From the NCBI GenBank assembly GCA_937976305.1, contig CALJSB010000040.1, positions 1-64,000 of the forward strand: 64,000 nt of DNA, in the 5' to 3' direction. The DNA is from an uncultured Acidimicrobiales bacterium. GTDB taxonomy: Bacteria; Actinomycetota; Acidimicrobiia; Acidimicrobiales; SZUA-35. The translations under genes and the position numbers were made by a program. The notes under the pieces were generated by a model. That model saw nothing but the letters and a program-made list of their open reading frames with translations, made no database searches and was not told the origin of the DNA. Below are positions 24,430-32,456 of this stretch, one piece after another (the stretch's first letter is position 1; the number at the start of each line of letters is the position of its first letter).

Positions 24430-24876
24430 TCAGTCGCGAGGAGCCGGCACCCACTTTGAGCCGTCTTGGGTTGCTTCGACGTCGAGCCCTGCTGCTTCCC
24501 AACCGGCGAACCCGGTCTCGAGATGGCCGACGTCGGTGTAGCCCATGTCCTTCATTGTTTTTGCCGCCAGCGCTGATCGACCTCCGGCGGCGCAATACAA
24601 CACGTAGCGCTTGGCGGGATCGAAGACGTCTCGGTAGTACTCACTTTGCGGGTCGATCCAGAACTCGAGCATGCCACGAGGCGCGTGTACCGAACCCGGG
24701 ATCTTTCCCTTGAGGTACAGCTCACGAAAGTCGCGGATGTCGACCAACACGGTGTCGCCACCATCGGCTTCGGCTTTGACCTCGTCTGCCGAAAGATTGT
24801 CGATGCTGCGCATGGCTTCTTCAACCATGTCCCATGCCTTTGTCACCGGTTGGTTGCTCGTGGCTGAGTCGCTCAT
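24430..24876 (-). CDS. Rhodanese-domain sulfurtransferase
   Basis: A 148-residue single-domain rhodanese. VLVDIRDFREL (43-53), IPGSVHAPRGMLEF (59-72) and the active loop YCAAGGRSALAA with Cys95 are all present, so persulfide transfer is plausible. The N-terminal 20 residues are a polar extension. The segment EFWIDPQSEYYRDVFDP is typical of the actinobacterial PspE-like type. ATG 24876 has TACGAC 6 nt upstream, close to the leaderless pattern. It is convergent with the protease gene and divergent from 24967. Confidence 0.85.
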   Translation of the reverse strand: MSDSATSNQPVTKAWDMVEEAMRSIDNLSADEVKAEADGGDTVLVDIRDFRELYLKGKIPGSVHAPRGMLEFWIDPQSEYYRDVFDPAKRYVLYCAAGGRSALAAKTMKDMGYTDVGHLETGFAGWEAAGLDVEATQDGSKWVPAPRD

Positions 24877-24966
24877 TGCACCGTCGTAACACACCTGGGT
24901 GATTCGCGAAAACTTGGGGGCGGACGTCGCACAAAGTGATTTGTCCTGCAAACTGTGATCGTTGTG

Positions 24967-25716
24967 ATGGAAAGATTGCGCTCGCGGCGGGCCAGGACTG
25001 CCCTTCTTTCGCTCCTTTTTCTCGGTCTGATCAACCTGATCGGCGTTGGGGTTCTGTTTGCGTTCAGTTCAGACGATGGTGGTCCGACCATTGTTGATGT
25101 GCAGGGTTCGACCACTCTGGCTGAAACCACAACGACCGAACCTGAGCCGTCCACCACTCGTGCGGCGGTTGCAGCTGACGACAGCTCAGAGGCCGACGAA
25201 CAGGCAGAAGAAACCGTCACAACGGCAACGAGTTCGACCACGGAAGCAACAACGACAGAGACGACGCTCGCCCCGGCGACGCAGCGCCCCGCCACGACCC
25301 GTCGTACGGTCACCACTCGACGCACAGTCACCACTCGGCGGGTTGTCACCACTCGGCGCACCACCACAACGGCATCAACTACAACAGCCTCGGTCGGCTT
25401 CACGCTTCCGTCAAGCACCTCTCCGCCAACCACGCGTTCGACCACCACGTCACCACCGACGACGGTGGCCCCACCGACTCCGGCGCCAACCAGCGCAGCG
25501 CCGACCACCACAACTCCGGTGCCAACGTTCACGGTGCCGACCTTCACGACACCGCCGCTCCCCACGATCCCGCCGGTGACGCTGCCCTCGGTTACGAGCC
25601 CGCTTCAGACGAATGCGCCGGCGACCGATCCGCCAGCTACCGCAGCGCCCGTCACGGATCCGCCCGTGACGGATGCACCAGCGACCGAAATACCGGTCGA
25701 GATCATCATCGAGTAG
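24967..25716 (+). CDS. Membrane-anchored Thr/Pro-rich protein
   Basis: About 249 residues. A basic start (RLRSRRARTALL) and one membrane helix (about 12-35) are followed by an extracellular part of low-complexity Thr, Pro, Ala and Glu. Four 6-residue units of the form RRTVTT/RRVVTT/RRTTTT sit at 25300-25371, and the tail repeats DPPATAAPVTDPPVTDAP. Such mucin-like stretches are often glycosylated and act as surface stalks. There is no catalytic domain. GTG 24955 is an alternative start; neither has a clear ribosome site. The coding frame is supported by third-position GC despite the repeats. Confidence 0.65.
   Translation: MERLRSRRARTALLSLLFLGLINLIGVGVLFAFSSDDGGPTIVDVQGSTTLAETTTTEPEPSTTRAAVAADDSSEADEQAEETVTTATSSTTEATTTETTLAPATQRPATTRRTVTTRRTVTTRRVVTTRRTTTTASTTTASVGFTLPSSTSPPTTRSTTTSPPTTVAPPTPAPTSAAPTTTTPVPTFTVPTFTTPPLPTIPPVTLPSVTSPLQTNAPATDPPATAAPVTDPPVTDAPATEIPVEIIIE
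25300..25371 (+). repeat. Four tandem 18-nt coding repeats
   Basis: The units at 25300, 25318, 25336 and 25354 encode RRTVTT, RRTVTT, RRVVTT and RRTTTT. Only this basic stretch breaks the otherwise neutral, Thr/Pro-rich stalk. Confidence 0.75.
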
Positions 25717-25721
25717 CGCGT

Positions 25722-26498
25722 TTAGCGGTTGTCGCCTGCAGCGCCGCCGAGGCTGTCACTCAGCGAGCAGCTAATGCCTTCGGTGTCGACGGTCATGTCG
25801 ACTTCGCCCATGTCGGGGCGAGGCGAGTCGATGAAGTTCGGTTTGCCATCGATGCGCACGGTGAGTTCAGAGGGATCGGCGCCGTTGGCGAGGAACTGCT
25901 CGGTGTAGGCATCGATCAGGACCTGTTCGGTGACGTCGTAGGCCGCCGCCATACATTCACTCGAGCCGATCACACTCTGGGCATATGCGTAGGCGAGTGG
26001 GGTCAGACCGAGATCATCTGAGACCCACGGGGCGACGTCGGTGACCTTGCCAACGAGGCCCTTGTTGACCTCGACCGTTGAGGCTGACTCGACCGCATCA
26101 ACTCGCGGCCGAACAAACAGGATCGATTCGCCGGGGATCACGACTTCGGTGCGACCATCCCGGTGATAGGTCACGTTGGTCGAGGTTCCTTCGACGCACG
26201 TATCGACATCGCCGTGTGCGGTCATCGTGACAGTGTCGGTGCGGTAGACGCGGCCAAAGGCTGTGTGCTCGCGCCGACCTTCGACCGGTACCTCGGCAAA
26301 GATCCTGGCTCGACAATCGAGTGCAATGGGCTCGACGGCAACGATGCGGGCTTCTTCGGGAAGGCTCACCTCGACCTCGACCTCGGTGAAATCGGGGAGG
26401 ACCTGCCATGGGAACTGGACGGCGACCACGCCACTCCACAATCCGAAGCCGGCAATTGCCAGGGCTCCGATGACGGCACCCGCAAAAAGGCGCTTCAT
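25722..26498 (-). CDS. Membrane-anchored DUF4230-like protein
   Basis: A 258-residue protein. A short basic start and one helix (about 3-28) are followed by an exterior with alternating strands. The layout (VDCRARIF-type strand, TVTMTAHGDVDTCVEG, HRDGRTEVVIPGESIL, then a long helix ending in a C-terminal sheet) resembles DUF4230 proteins, though I would not claim the family firmly. Four Cys could form two disulfides. ATG 26498 is preferred over the upstream frame to 26612. No enzyme motif is seen. It is convergent with the Thr-rich gene, whose stop is 5 nt away. Confidence 0.6.
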   Translation of the reverse strand: MKRLFAGAVIGALAIAGFGLWSGVVAVQFPWQVLPDFTEVEVEVSLPEEARIVAVEPIALDCRARIFAEVPVEGRREHTAFGRVYRTDTVTMTAHGDVDTCVEGTSTNVTYHRDGRTEVVIPGESILFVRPRVDAVESASTVEVNKGLVGKVTDVAPWVSDDLGLTPLAYAYAQSVIGSSECMAAAYDVTEQVLIDAYTEQFLANGADPSELTVRIDGKPNFIDSPRPDMGEVDMTVDTEGISCSLSDSLGGAAGDNR

Positions 26499-26538
26499 GC
26501 TCCTCACGACCTCTCGGTTTGAATCTGGACGGACTGAC

Positions 26539-26554
26539 CCCCTCTTGCGAGGGG
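26539..26554 (-). promoter_or_regulatory. Small GC hairpin upstream of 25722-26498
   Basis: CCCCTC-TTGC-GAGGGG, 40 nt before the minus-strand start at 26498. It may be a leader hairpin or an operator; nothing more can be said. Confidence 0.3.
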
Positions 26555-26631
26555 CCCACGTTTTAGGGACGTTTCCGGAGGTCAGAAAGTCGCGATAAAC
26601 CCGACCAGACAAGTCATCTATTGGTGTTTGG

Positions 26632-26647
26632 TGTCAGCGGGGTGACA
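26632..26647 (+). promoter_or_regulatory. Inverted repeat TGTCA-N6-TGACA
   Basis: A perfect 5-bp dyad (26632-26636 and 26643-26647) between the divergent genes at 26498 and 26674, 26 nt before the latter. It is a plausible operator. The same half-sites occur, more widely spaced, in the island repeats. Confidence 0.35.
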
Positions 26648-26673
26648 ACGCGTCGCGGTTTCGTGACGGTCTG

Positions 26674-27078
26674 ATGACGAACCTCATGAGTGTCAGCTCG
26701 CCGACGTTACGTCGCCATCTCGTCGTGCTAAGAACAGAAGTGCGGAACAAGGATGTCTTGAGGGCGACATCCGTCAGACACAAAGGGCAGATTGTGGTAG
26801 CGGCAGTAAAGCAAGGCGCTCGCCTTGCAGGATTTCAAAGTGGTACCCGTCAATCAGTAGATGAGCGGCGTGGATTTCAGGTTGTGGCAGTCTTTGCAAC
26901 GTTGCTCGTAGCGTTTGCTACGGTCCAGGGAGCAATGCTGGTCGGCGTCGCGATTGCTGCGCTTCTCGTGGTGGGATCAGCGTTGGTCGCCGCCGGTGGT
27001 GAGCCGTTGGCCGTGAGGTCAGCGACGGTGATGGGAACGATTCACGTCGCTGCTGTCGCACTCCTCACCCTGGCGTAA
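26674..27078 (+). CDS. Small membrane protein, 134 residues
   Basis: I do not recognise the family. A basic, polar N-terminal half (to about 68) with many Arg and Lys is followed by two or three membrane helices (about 70-92 VVAVFATLLVAFATVQGAM, 93-108, and 116-133). This resembles small actinobacterial proteins with a positively charged cytoplasmic head. ATG 26674 or ATG 26686 could be the start. Bases 26755-26880 are less GC-rich than the flanks, so codon support is weaker in the first half. Confidence 0.5.
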   Translation: MTNLMSVSSPTLRRHLVVLRTEVRNKDVLRATSVRHKGQIVVAAVKQGARLAGFQSGTRQSVDERRGFQVVAVFATLLVAFATVQGAMLVGVAIAALLVVGSALVAAGGEPLAVRSATVMGTIHVAAVALLTLA

Positions 27079-27133
27079 CCTCGAACCAACCCTCCCGGTT
27101 GGCCACCCATACGTTGAAGGAGCCGAGCGCAGA

Positions 27134-27139
27134 TAGCGT
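27134..27139 (+). promoter_or_regulatory. Leaderless -10 box of GH3 gene
   Basis: TAGCGT, with 8 nt to the ATG at 27148, the widest spacing in the set. Confidence 0.35.
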
Positions 27140-27147
27140 GCGCTCGC

Positions 27148-29616
27148 ATGAGTGAGAACGCACTATCGAGCACCGTTGCGAGCCTGATCGCCGAGCTGGA
27201 AATCGATGAAAAGATTGCTCTGCTGTCTGGTAGCGACGTCTGGCGCACGGCGGCAGTACCCCGGCTGGGCATCGGCACGGTCAAGGTCACCGATGGGCCG
27301 AACGGGGCTCGCGGTGACAGTACGACAGGCGCCCGAGCGGTGTGCCTGCCTGCCTCGATTGGCATGGCTGCGACGTTCGATACCGAACTCGTTGTAGAAA
27401 CCGGTCGGCTGCTCGGCCGCGAGACAGCACGCAAGGGCGCTGGTGTCTTGCTGGCGCCGACGATCAACATGGCCCGCCACCCACTCGGTGGACGCAACTT
27501 CGAGAGCTTTGGCGAAGATCCACAGCTCACCGCTGACATGGCGGTTGCCTACATCACGGGCGTTCAAGATGAAGGTGTTGGTGCATGCGCCAAGCACTTC
27601 GTGGCCAACGACGTCGAGGACAACCGTCTTACGGTCTCGTCTGAAGTCGACGACCGCACCTTGCGAGAGATCTATCTCCGGCCATTCGAAGCCGCTGTTG
27701 ACGCTGGCGTATGGACGATCATGGCTGCCTATCCCAAGCTCAACGGTGCTCACTGCACCGAACACGACTGGCTCCTCACGTCGCTGTTGCGCGACGAGTG
27801 GGGCTTCGACGGTCTTGTGATGTCTGACTGGGGTGCCACTCACCACGCCACGAAGCCCATCGTTGCCGGTATGGATCTTGAGATGCCCGGCCCGCCGCTT
27901 GCCCTCGGAGCCAAGCTGCGCGCCGCCTTTGATCACGGTGAGATCTCTGAGGAAGCCATCGACGCCCGAGTCCAGCGAGTGCTCGAGTTGGCCCGACGAG
28001 CCGGTCGTACGATTCCGATGGCTGATGCGATAGCGGGTGGGCGGGTCGACGACGAGGAGCCCGAGCAGAGTGTCGACCTGCCAGCCGAACAGGCTCTGGC
28101 CCGACGGCTTGCCGCCGACTCGATGGTGTTATTGAGAAACGAAAGCTCGACCCTGCCGCTCGACGACGTCACCACCGTCGCCTTGATCGGGCCAAATGCG
28201 GATCCCGGCGTGATCCAGGGCGGCGGCTCGGCGCAATTGCCAGCACACCACATCACGTCGCCCCGCGCCGGTCTGCAAGAGGCGTTCGGCGACGACGCAG
28301 TGAGTCACGCCATCGGGTGCCTCGCCCACCGCTACCTCCCCGATGTTGAGCCAGCGAGCTGGGTGGGCTCCGATCGTCCACTCAACCTCGAGATCTTTGG
28401 CTCAACCGACCTGAGTGGTGACCCCGTCATCACCCGCACAGTCCGCTCGGCCACCGTGATGATTGCCGGCGGCATCGACGAGCTTCCGAACCCGATGCAG
28501 TGGTCACAGCGTTGGACAGGCCAGCTTCGCATCGAGCAATCGGGCACCCACCAATTCGGTGTCATGGCGGTTGGCCCGTCGCGTGTTCTGATCGACGGCG
28601 TCGAGGTCGTCGACAACTGGACGGCCATGACTCCCGGCGACGCCTTCTTCCAGAAGTCGTCGGCCGAGGTGGTAGGCGAGATCGATCTCGAAGCCGGAGC
28701 GGTGGTTGAAGTCGTTGTCGAGTGGTCACGGGGTGACGATGAGCTGCTCGCTGGGGTTGCGTTCGGGCACCTTCCCCCGGTTGATGAAGACGCGCTGCTC
28801 GATGACGCTGTCGCCGCGGCCGCATCCGCCGATGCTGCCGTCGTTGTGGTCGGGCTCGATGCGTTCTGGGAAACCGAAAGCCACGATCGGCCCATGTTTG
28901 GCTTGCCAGGTCGCCAAGATGAGCTCGTTCGACGAGTGGCTGAGGCCAACCCTCGAACGGTCGTGGTGTTGAATGCTGGCGGGCCGGTGGATCTTCCCTG
29001 GCTCGATGAGGTTCCGGCGACCGTCATGGCCTGGTATCCCGGCCAAGAGTTCGGCAGCGCCTTGGCCGACGTGCTCACAGGAGCCGCCGAGCCAGGTGGA
29101 CGTCTTCCCGTCACGTTCCCCGCTGCGATCGACCAGACCCCGACCGTCGGCCTCGTCCCCGGAGACGGTCAACAGCTGCACTACGGCGAGCAATCACTCG
29201 TCGGCTACCGCTGGTATGACCGTGAGGACGTCGAGCCGCGCCGCCCCTTTGGCTACGGCGGCTCGTATGCCTCGTTCGAGATCGGGAGCCCCAGCATTGT
29301 TGCCCTCGGTTCGACCGGCGGGTCGGTTGAAGTAGAGGTGCTGGTCACCAACACCAGCAACCGGGCCGGCAAGTGTGTGGTGCAGGCATATGTCGAACCG
29401 CCCCCTGGTGATAATCGACGGCCGGCCCGCTTGCTCGGTGGGTTTGGTGTTGCTCGTCTCGATGCCGGGGTCGAGTCCGTGGTCAAAATCACTGTCGCCG
29501 CCCGCACGTTCGAAGTGTGGAGCGACGACGGGTGGGCGTTGCCACCCGGCGAGTACGGGATTGCGGTTGGAACCTCGAGTCGCGAGCTCACACACCGCCT
29601 CTCCGTCATTCGCTGA
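27148..29616 (+). CDS. bglX: Beta-glucosidase, glycoside hydrolase family 3, with PA14 domain
   Basis: An 822-residue GH3 enzyme. The TIM-barrel domain (about 15-310) has TDGPNG (48-53), RNFESFGEDP (116-125), KHF (149-151) and nucleophile Asp227 in VMSDWGA. The alpha/beta domain and its acid/base region follow, with a PA14-like insertion at about 400-560 (QWSQRWTGQL, then SGTHQFGV and SRVLIDG). A fibronectin-III-like domain ends the protein. There is no signal peptide, so it should act on imported beta-glucosides in the cytoplasm. PA14 in this position usually shapes the substrate pocket. The gene symbol is by analogy. Confidence 0.9.
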   Translation: MSENALSSTVASLIAELEIDEKIALLSGSDVWRTAAVPRLGIGTVKVTDGPNGARGDSTTGARAVCLPASIGMAATFDTELVVETGRLLGRETARKGAGVLLAPTINMARHPLGGRNFESFGEDPQLTADMAVAYITGVQDEGVGACAKHFVANDVEDNRLTVSSEVDDRTLREIYLRPFEAAVDAGVWTIMAAYPKLNGAHCTEHDWLLTSLLRDEWGFDGLVMSDWGATHHATKPIVAGMDLEMPGPPLALGAKLRAAFDHGEISEEAIDARVQRVLELARRAGRTIPMADAIAGGRVDDEEPEQSVDLPAEQALARRLAADSMVLLRNESSTLPLDDVTTVALIGPNADPGVIQGGGSAQLPAHHITSPRAGLQEAFGDDAVSHAIGCLAHRYLPDVEPASWVGSDRPLNLEIFGSTDLSGDPVITRTVRSATVMIAGGIDELPNPMQWSQRWTGQLRIEQSGTHQFGVMAVGPSRVLIDGVEVVDNWTAMTPGDAFFQKSSAEVVGEIDLEAGAVVEVVVEWSRGDDELLAGVAFGHLPPVDEDALLDDAVAAAASADAAVVVVGLDAFWETESHDRPMFGLPGRQDELVRRVAEANPRTVVVLNAGGPVDLPWLDEVPATVMAWYPGQEFGSALADVLTGAAEPGGRLPVTFPAAIDQTPTVGLVPGDGQQLHYGEQSLVGYRWYDREDVEPRRPFGYGGSYASFEIGSPSIVALGSTGGSVEVEVLVTNTSNRAGKCVVQAYVEPPPGDNRRPARLLGGFGVARLDAGVESVVKITVAARTFEVWSDDGWALPPGEYGIAVGTSSRELTHRLSVIR

Positions 29617-29618
29617 AC

Positions 29619-30389
29619 ATGGCGAATGCGTTCACCGAGCGTCGCCGCTTTCGCTGGCGCTGGGCTCTCGGGGCACTCGTCTTCGTCGCGCTCGTTGTCG
29701 GCCTTGCCGATCGCTCTGCCACAACCGTGATCGAGCTCGGCACCCCCCAGCGGTTGATTGTGGTGAACGGAGCTGGGCCGATGGAGGTGCGAGCCGGTGA
29801 TGTCGCTCGGGTTGAACACCGCGACAGCTGGATCATCAGCCGGCCGGTTGTCGAGCAGGCCGTTGTTGGTGCCGATGTGGTGGTGCGCGTGAGTTGTCCC
29901 GGTCGAGGACCCTGCCGATCCTCGGTGATTGTCGATGCACCAGCTGGTGTCGAACTGGTGGTCGTGAGCTCTGGCGTGATGTCGGTGACTTCCTTCGATG
30001 GTTCGTTGGCGATCCTCGCCCCCAGCGGTGACGTTGCCCTCGGCCCGATTCGTGGCTCTGCTCGCGTTGTTGCCAACGACAACGTCACTGGCACCGCAAT
30101 CGCAGCCACAGAGTTCGACGTGTCGACCGTCGATGGCGAACTCATGCTCGACTTTGCCGAGGCCCCATTGCGGACCCTGATCGTCGGCTCAACCAGGCAA
30201 ATCGTGGCTGCGTTTCCCGACGATCGAACCTACGACGTGACGATTGAGGCGGCCGGAGGTGACGCAATTGTCGACGTTCCCGAGCCTTCGGGCGATGAAG
30301 AACCCGCGATTGTGGTGGCCCGCACTGCGGGTCCGGTCACGATTGAACGTAGACAACTGCCGGAGACGCCGCTAGATGTTGACTCGTGA
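29619..30389 (+). CDS. Membrane-anchored beta-helix protein, DUF4097-like
   Basis: A 256-residue protein. An Arg-rich start (TERRRFRWRWAL) and one membrane helix (about 14-31) precede an exterior of repeated short strands (VVNGAGPMEVRAGD, then VELVVVSSGVMSV, VSTVDGELMLDFAE). This resembles DUF4097 adhesin-like beta-helices. A Cys pair near 93 and 98 may bridge. It begins 2 nt after the glucosidase stop and overlaps the HD gene by a GTGA, so three genes are coupled. Function unknown. Confidence 0.65.
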   Translation: MANAFTERRRFRWRWALGALVFVALVVGLADRSATTVIELGTPQRLIVVNGAGPMEVRAGDVARVEHRDSWIISRPVVEQAVVGADVVVRVSCPGRGPCRSSVIVDAPAGVELVVVSSGVMSVTSFDGSLAILAPSGDVALGPIRGSARVVANDNVTGTAIAATEFDVSTVDGELMLDFAEAPLRTLIVGSTRQIVAAFPDDRTYDVTIEAAGGDAIVDVPEPSGDEEPAIVVARTAGPVTIERRQLPETPLDVDS

Positions 30390-31156
30390 GTCTCACTGAA
30401 GCCCGGGAACGCCTTGGAACCGTCCTCATGGAGGACGACCCAACAGACGCGCTCTGGGAGTTCTGCGACTCTGGCGACGCGGCCAAGATCGTGCCGGAGT
30501 TGCCAGCGCTGCAACTGGAGCAAGATCCAATCCACCGCCACAAGGACGTGCTCGCCCACACCATCGCGGTGACAGCCCGAACTCGACCCGATCTGACCTT
30601 GCGCATGTCGGCGCTGTTTCACGACATCGGGAAGCCCGCGACCCGATCGTTTGAGCACGGCGGCGTGACCTTCCGGCACCACGAGGCTGTTGGCGCCAAG
30701 ATGACCAAGAAGCGGCTGCGGGCGCTCGAGTATGAGAAACAGACCGTGCGCGATGTGGCCGAACTCGTGCGTCTGTCCGGTCGATTCAAGGGGTACGGCG
30801 ATGGGTGGTCCGACTCGGCCGTGCGTCGGTATGCCCGCGACGCCGGCCACTTGCTCGGCCACCTCAACGAACTGGTTCGAGCCGATTGCACCACTCGAAA
30901 TCGATCGAAGGAAGCCCGCCTTCATCGCCAGATCGACGAGCTCGAGGAGCGCATCATCGAGCTCGCAAAAGCAGACGCGATGGCAGCAGAGCGTCCGCAG
31001 ATCGACGGTCGAGCCGTGATGGAACGGTTCGACGTCGGCGGTGGGCCCAAGATCGGCAAAGCCCTCGATCACCTGCTCGAGATCAAGCGCACCGAGGGCG
31101 AACTCGCTCACGAGGAGCTACTTGTTCGTCTCGATGCGTGGTGGGCTGCAAACTAG
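30386..31156 (+). CDS. HD-domain protein resembling the C-terminal part of CCA-adding enzymes
   Basis: A 256-residue protein. Residues 47-85 carry EQDPIHRHKDVLAHTI and SALFHDIGKP, the HD metal motif in the HxxxH...HD form seen in the phosphohydrolase domain of bacterial tRNA nucleotidyltransferase (PcnA/Cca type). FRHHEAVGA and RFDVGGGPKIGKALDHLL repeat that family's wording. The nucleotidyltransferase head is absent, and no long frame upstream provides it, so this is a stand-alone HD piece. A free-standing phosphodiesterase or a decayed cca are both possible. GTG 30386 overlaps the previous stop. Confidence 0.75.
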   Translation: MSLTEARERLGTVLMEDDPTDALWEFCDSGDAAKIVPELPALQLEQDPIHRHKDVLAHTIAVTARTRPDLTLRMSALFHDIGKPATRSFEHGGVTFRHHEAVGAKMTKKRLRALEYEKQTVRDVAELVRLSGRFKGYGDGWSDSAVRRYARDAGHLLGHLNELVRADCTTRNRSKEARLHRQIDELEERIIELAKADAMAAERPQIDGRAVMERFDVGGGPKIGKALDHLLEIKRTEGELAHEELLVRLDAWWAAN

Positions 31157-31162
31157 GTCTCG

Positions 31163-31453
31163 ATGCCCGGCAAGAGTCACGATGAACTGACGGCGTTCGA
31201 ACGAGCCGTGGTTGAGGTGTTGGCGAAGACGCAGAAGGGCGAGGTGATGACCTACGGCGAGGTCGCAGGCGAGGCGGGCTATCCGGGCGCGGCCCGGGCG
31301 GTTGGGGGCGTGCTTCGCCGAGTCGATGATCTGCCGTGGTGGCGAGTGGTGGCGGCCAGCGGACGGTTGATCCCTCACGATCCGAAGCTGCAGGCCGAGC
31401 TCCTCGCCGGCGAAGGTGTGAAGACGGTGAAGGGCCACGTCGTTTTCACGTGA
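31163..31453 (+). CDS. atl: Alkyltransferase-like protein (ATL, MGMT family without the Cys)
   Basis: A 96-residue protein homologous to the DNA-binding domain of O6-alkylguanine transferase. TYGEVAGEAGYPGAARAVGGVL (30-51, split here) is the HTH with the Arg finger. The active-site PCHR is replaced by PWWR (58-61), so alkyl transfer is impossible. This is the definition of ATL proteins, which bind O6-alkylguanine and hand it to nucleotide excision repair. The start 6 nt after the HD gene suggests shared transcription with it. Its length equals other ATLs. Confidence 0.88.
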   Translation: MPGKSHDELTAFERAVVEVLAKTQKGEVMTYGEVAGEAGYPGAARAVGGVLRRVDDLPWWRVVAASGRLIPHDPKLQAELLAGEGVKTVKGHVVFT

Positions 31454-31477
31454 ACGGATCTCGCTCCTGCGAGGCCC

Positions 31478-32455
31478 TCAGGGTTTGTAGCCGTAGCGGC
31501 TGAGCACTGGTCGAGTGATGCGGGTGACAGTTGCTCGCGCCTTGGGGTCGAGCTTCTCTCGCCACGCATCATCAAGCCGAAGCGTGATGTCGTCGCCGCC
31601 GAACCGCAGCGGGTTGCCTGCGACGGAGTGCATCGCTGTCATCAAGCGAACCTCGTTGCCGTCGAGGAACGGGATGTCGAACTCCCCGGTGGAATCGGTG
31701 AGGCCAGCGAAAGCGGCCACGTCGTTCAGTCGCTCGGCGGGGTGGGCGAGCATGTCTTCGTAGCGAAGGTGCAACGTCGGCACGCCAAGTTTGGCGAGGC
31801 TGTCGAACCCGAGGTTGTCGGTGACCCACCGGGTGGCGGTGCGAGACGGCTTGTAGGTCGGCATCAGCGAGCCGTCAGCCTCTGGTCGATCAACCTGCTT
31901 TGTCCACGAGTAGGCAACGCCGCGCGGGTCCCGCGTGACGTGCAGAACGCGAACGTCAAGGGTCGGGTCAAGAGCGAGCAAAGCCGCTGTCGACAGGTGC
32001 TTTGAAGAATCGAGCAACACTTCCGCGCCACTGATCTCGGCCGAAGCGAGGAGCACGGGGCGGAGGTAGTCGAGATACTCACGTTGCTCAGCGTCGAGCT
32101 CTGGCTCGGCCCCTCGGTGCTTGGCCAGGATTGCTGGCAACCGTCTGCTTCGATCAATCTTCCAGCGCAGGTTGATGACCCGATCGGTGTCGACGTTGTC
32201 CCAGCCTCCAAAGGCCATGTCGCCAACCTTCGACCAGTGAGGGCAAGAGGCAAAGGGCTCACCGCAGCCGCACCGCTCTTCGTCACGAACACCGCGTTCC
32301 CACAGGTGCAGTGTTTCGCCGACCGCAAACGTGCCGGGAAGCTCGTTGAGCATCTTCTCGATCAGCGTCGTGCCAGAACGGCCGAGGCCACCGATGAACA
32401 GGATGCGCTGAGGTTCGGTGGTTGTCTCAGAGCCAGACACGTCAGAACCAACCAT
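31478..32455 (-). CDS. Sulfotransferase family protein
   Basis: A 325-residue protein. RILFIGGLGRSGTTLIEKML (residues 17-36) is the PAPS 5'-phosphosulfate loop. HVTRDPRGVAYSWT in the middle is the 3'-phosphate site. DSSKH and the C-terminal Lys/Arg fit sulfotransferase family 3-type enzymes. A Cys cluster (RCGCGEPFASCPHW, about 63-76) may bind a metal. It lies directly after a second, different sulfotransferase gene (1 nt between), so both probably modify the same surface carbohydrate or lipid. The acceptor is unknown. Start ATG 32455. Confidence 0.85.
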   Translation of the reverse strand: MVGSDVSGSETTTEPQRILFIGGLGRSGTTLIEKMLNELPGTFAVGETLHLWERGVRDEERCGCGEPFASCPHWSKVGDMAFGGWDNVDTDRVINLRWKIDRSRRLPAILAKHRGAEPELDAEQREYLDYLRPVLLASAEISGAEVLLDSSKHLSTAALLALDPTLDVRVLHVTRDPRGVAYSWTKQVDRPEADGSLMPTYKPSRTATRWVTDNLGFDSLAKLGVPTLHLRYEDMLAHPAERLNDVAAFAGLTDSTGEFDIPFLDGNEVRLMTAMHSVAGNPLRFGGDDITLRLDDAWREKLDPKARATVTRITRPVLSRYGYKP

Positions 32456-32456
32456 C

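Noticed and set aside
31163-31453. Active O6-alkylguanine-DNA alkyltransferase
   Set aside because: The acceptor Cys is missing (PWWR instead of PCHR).
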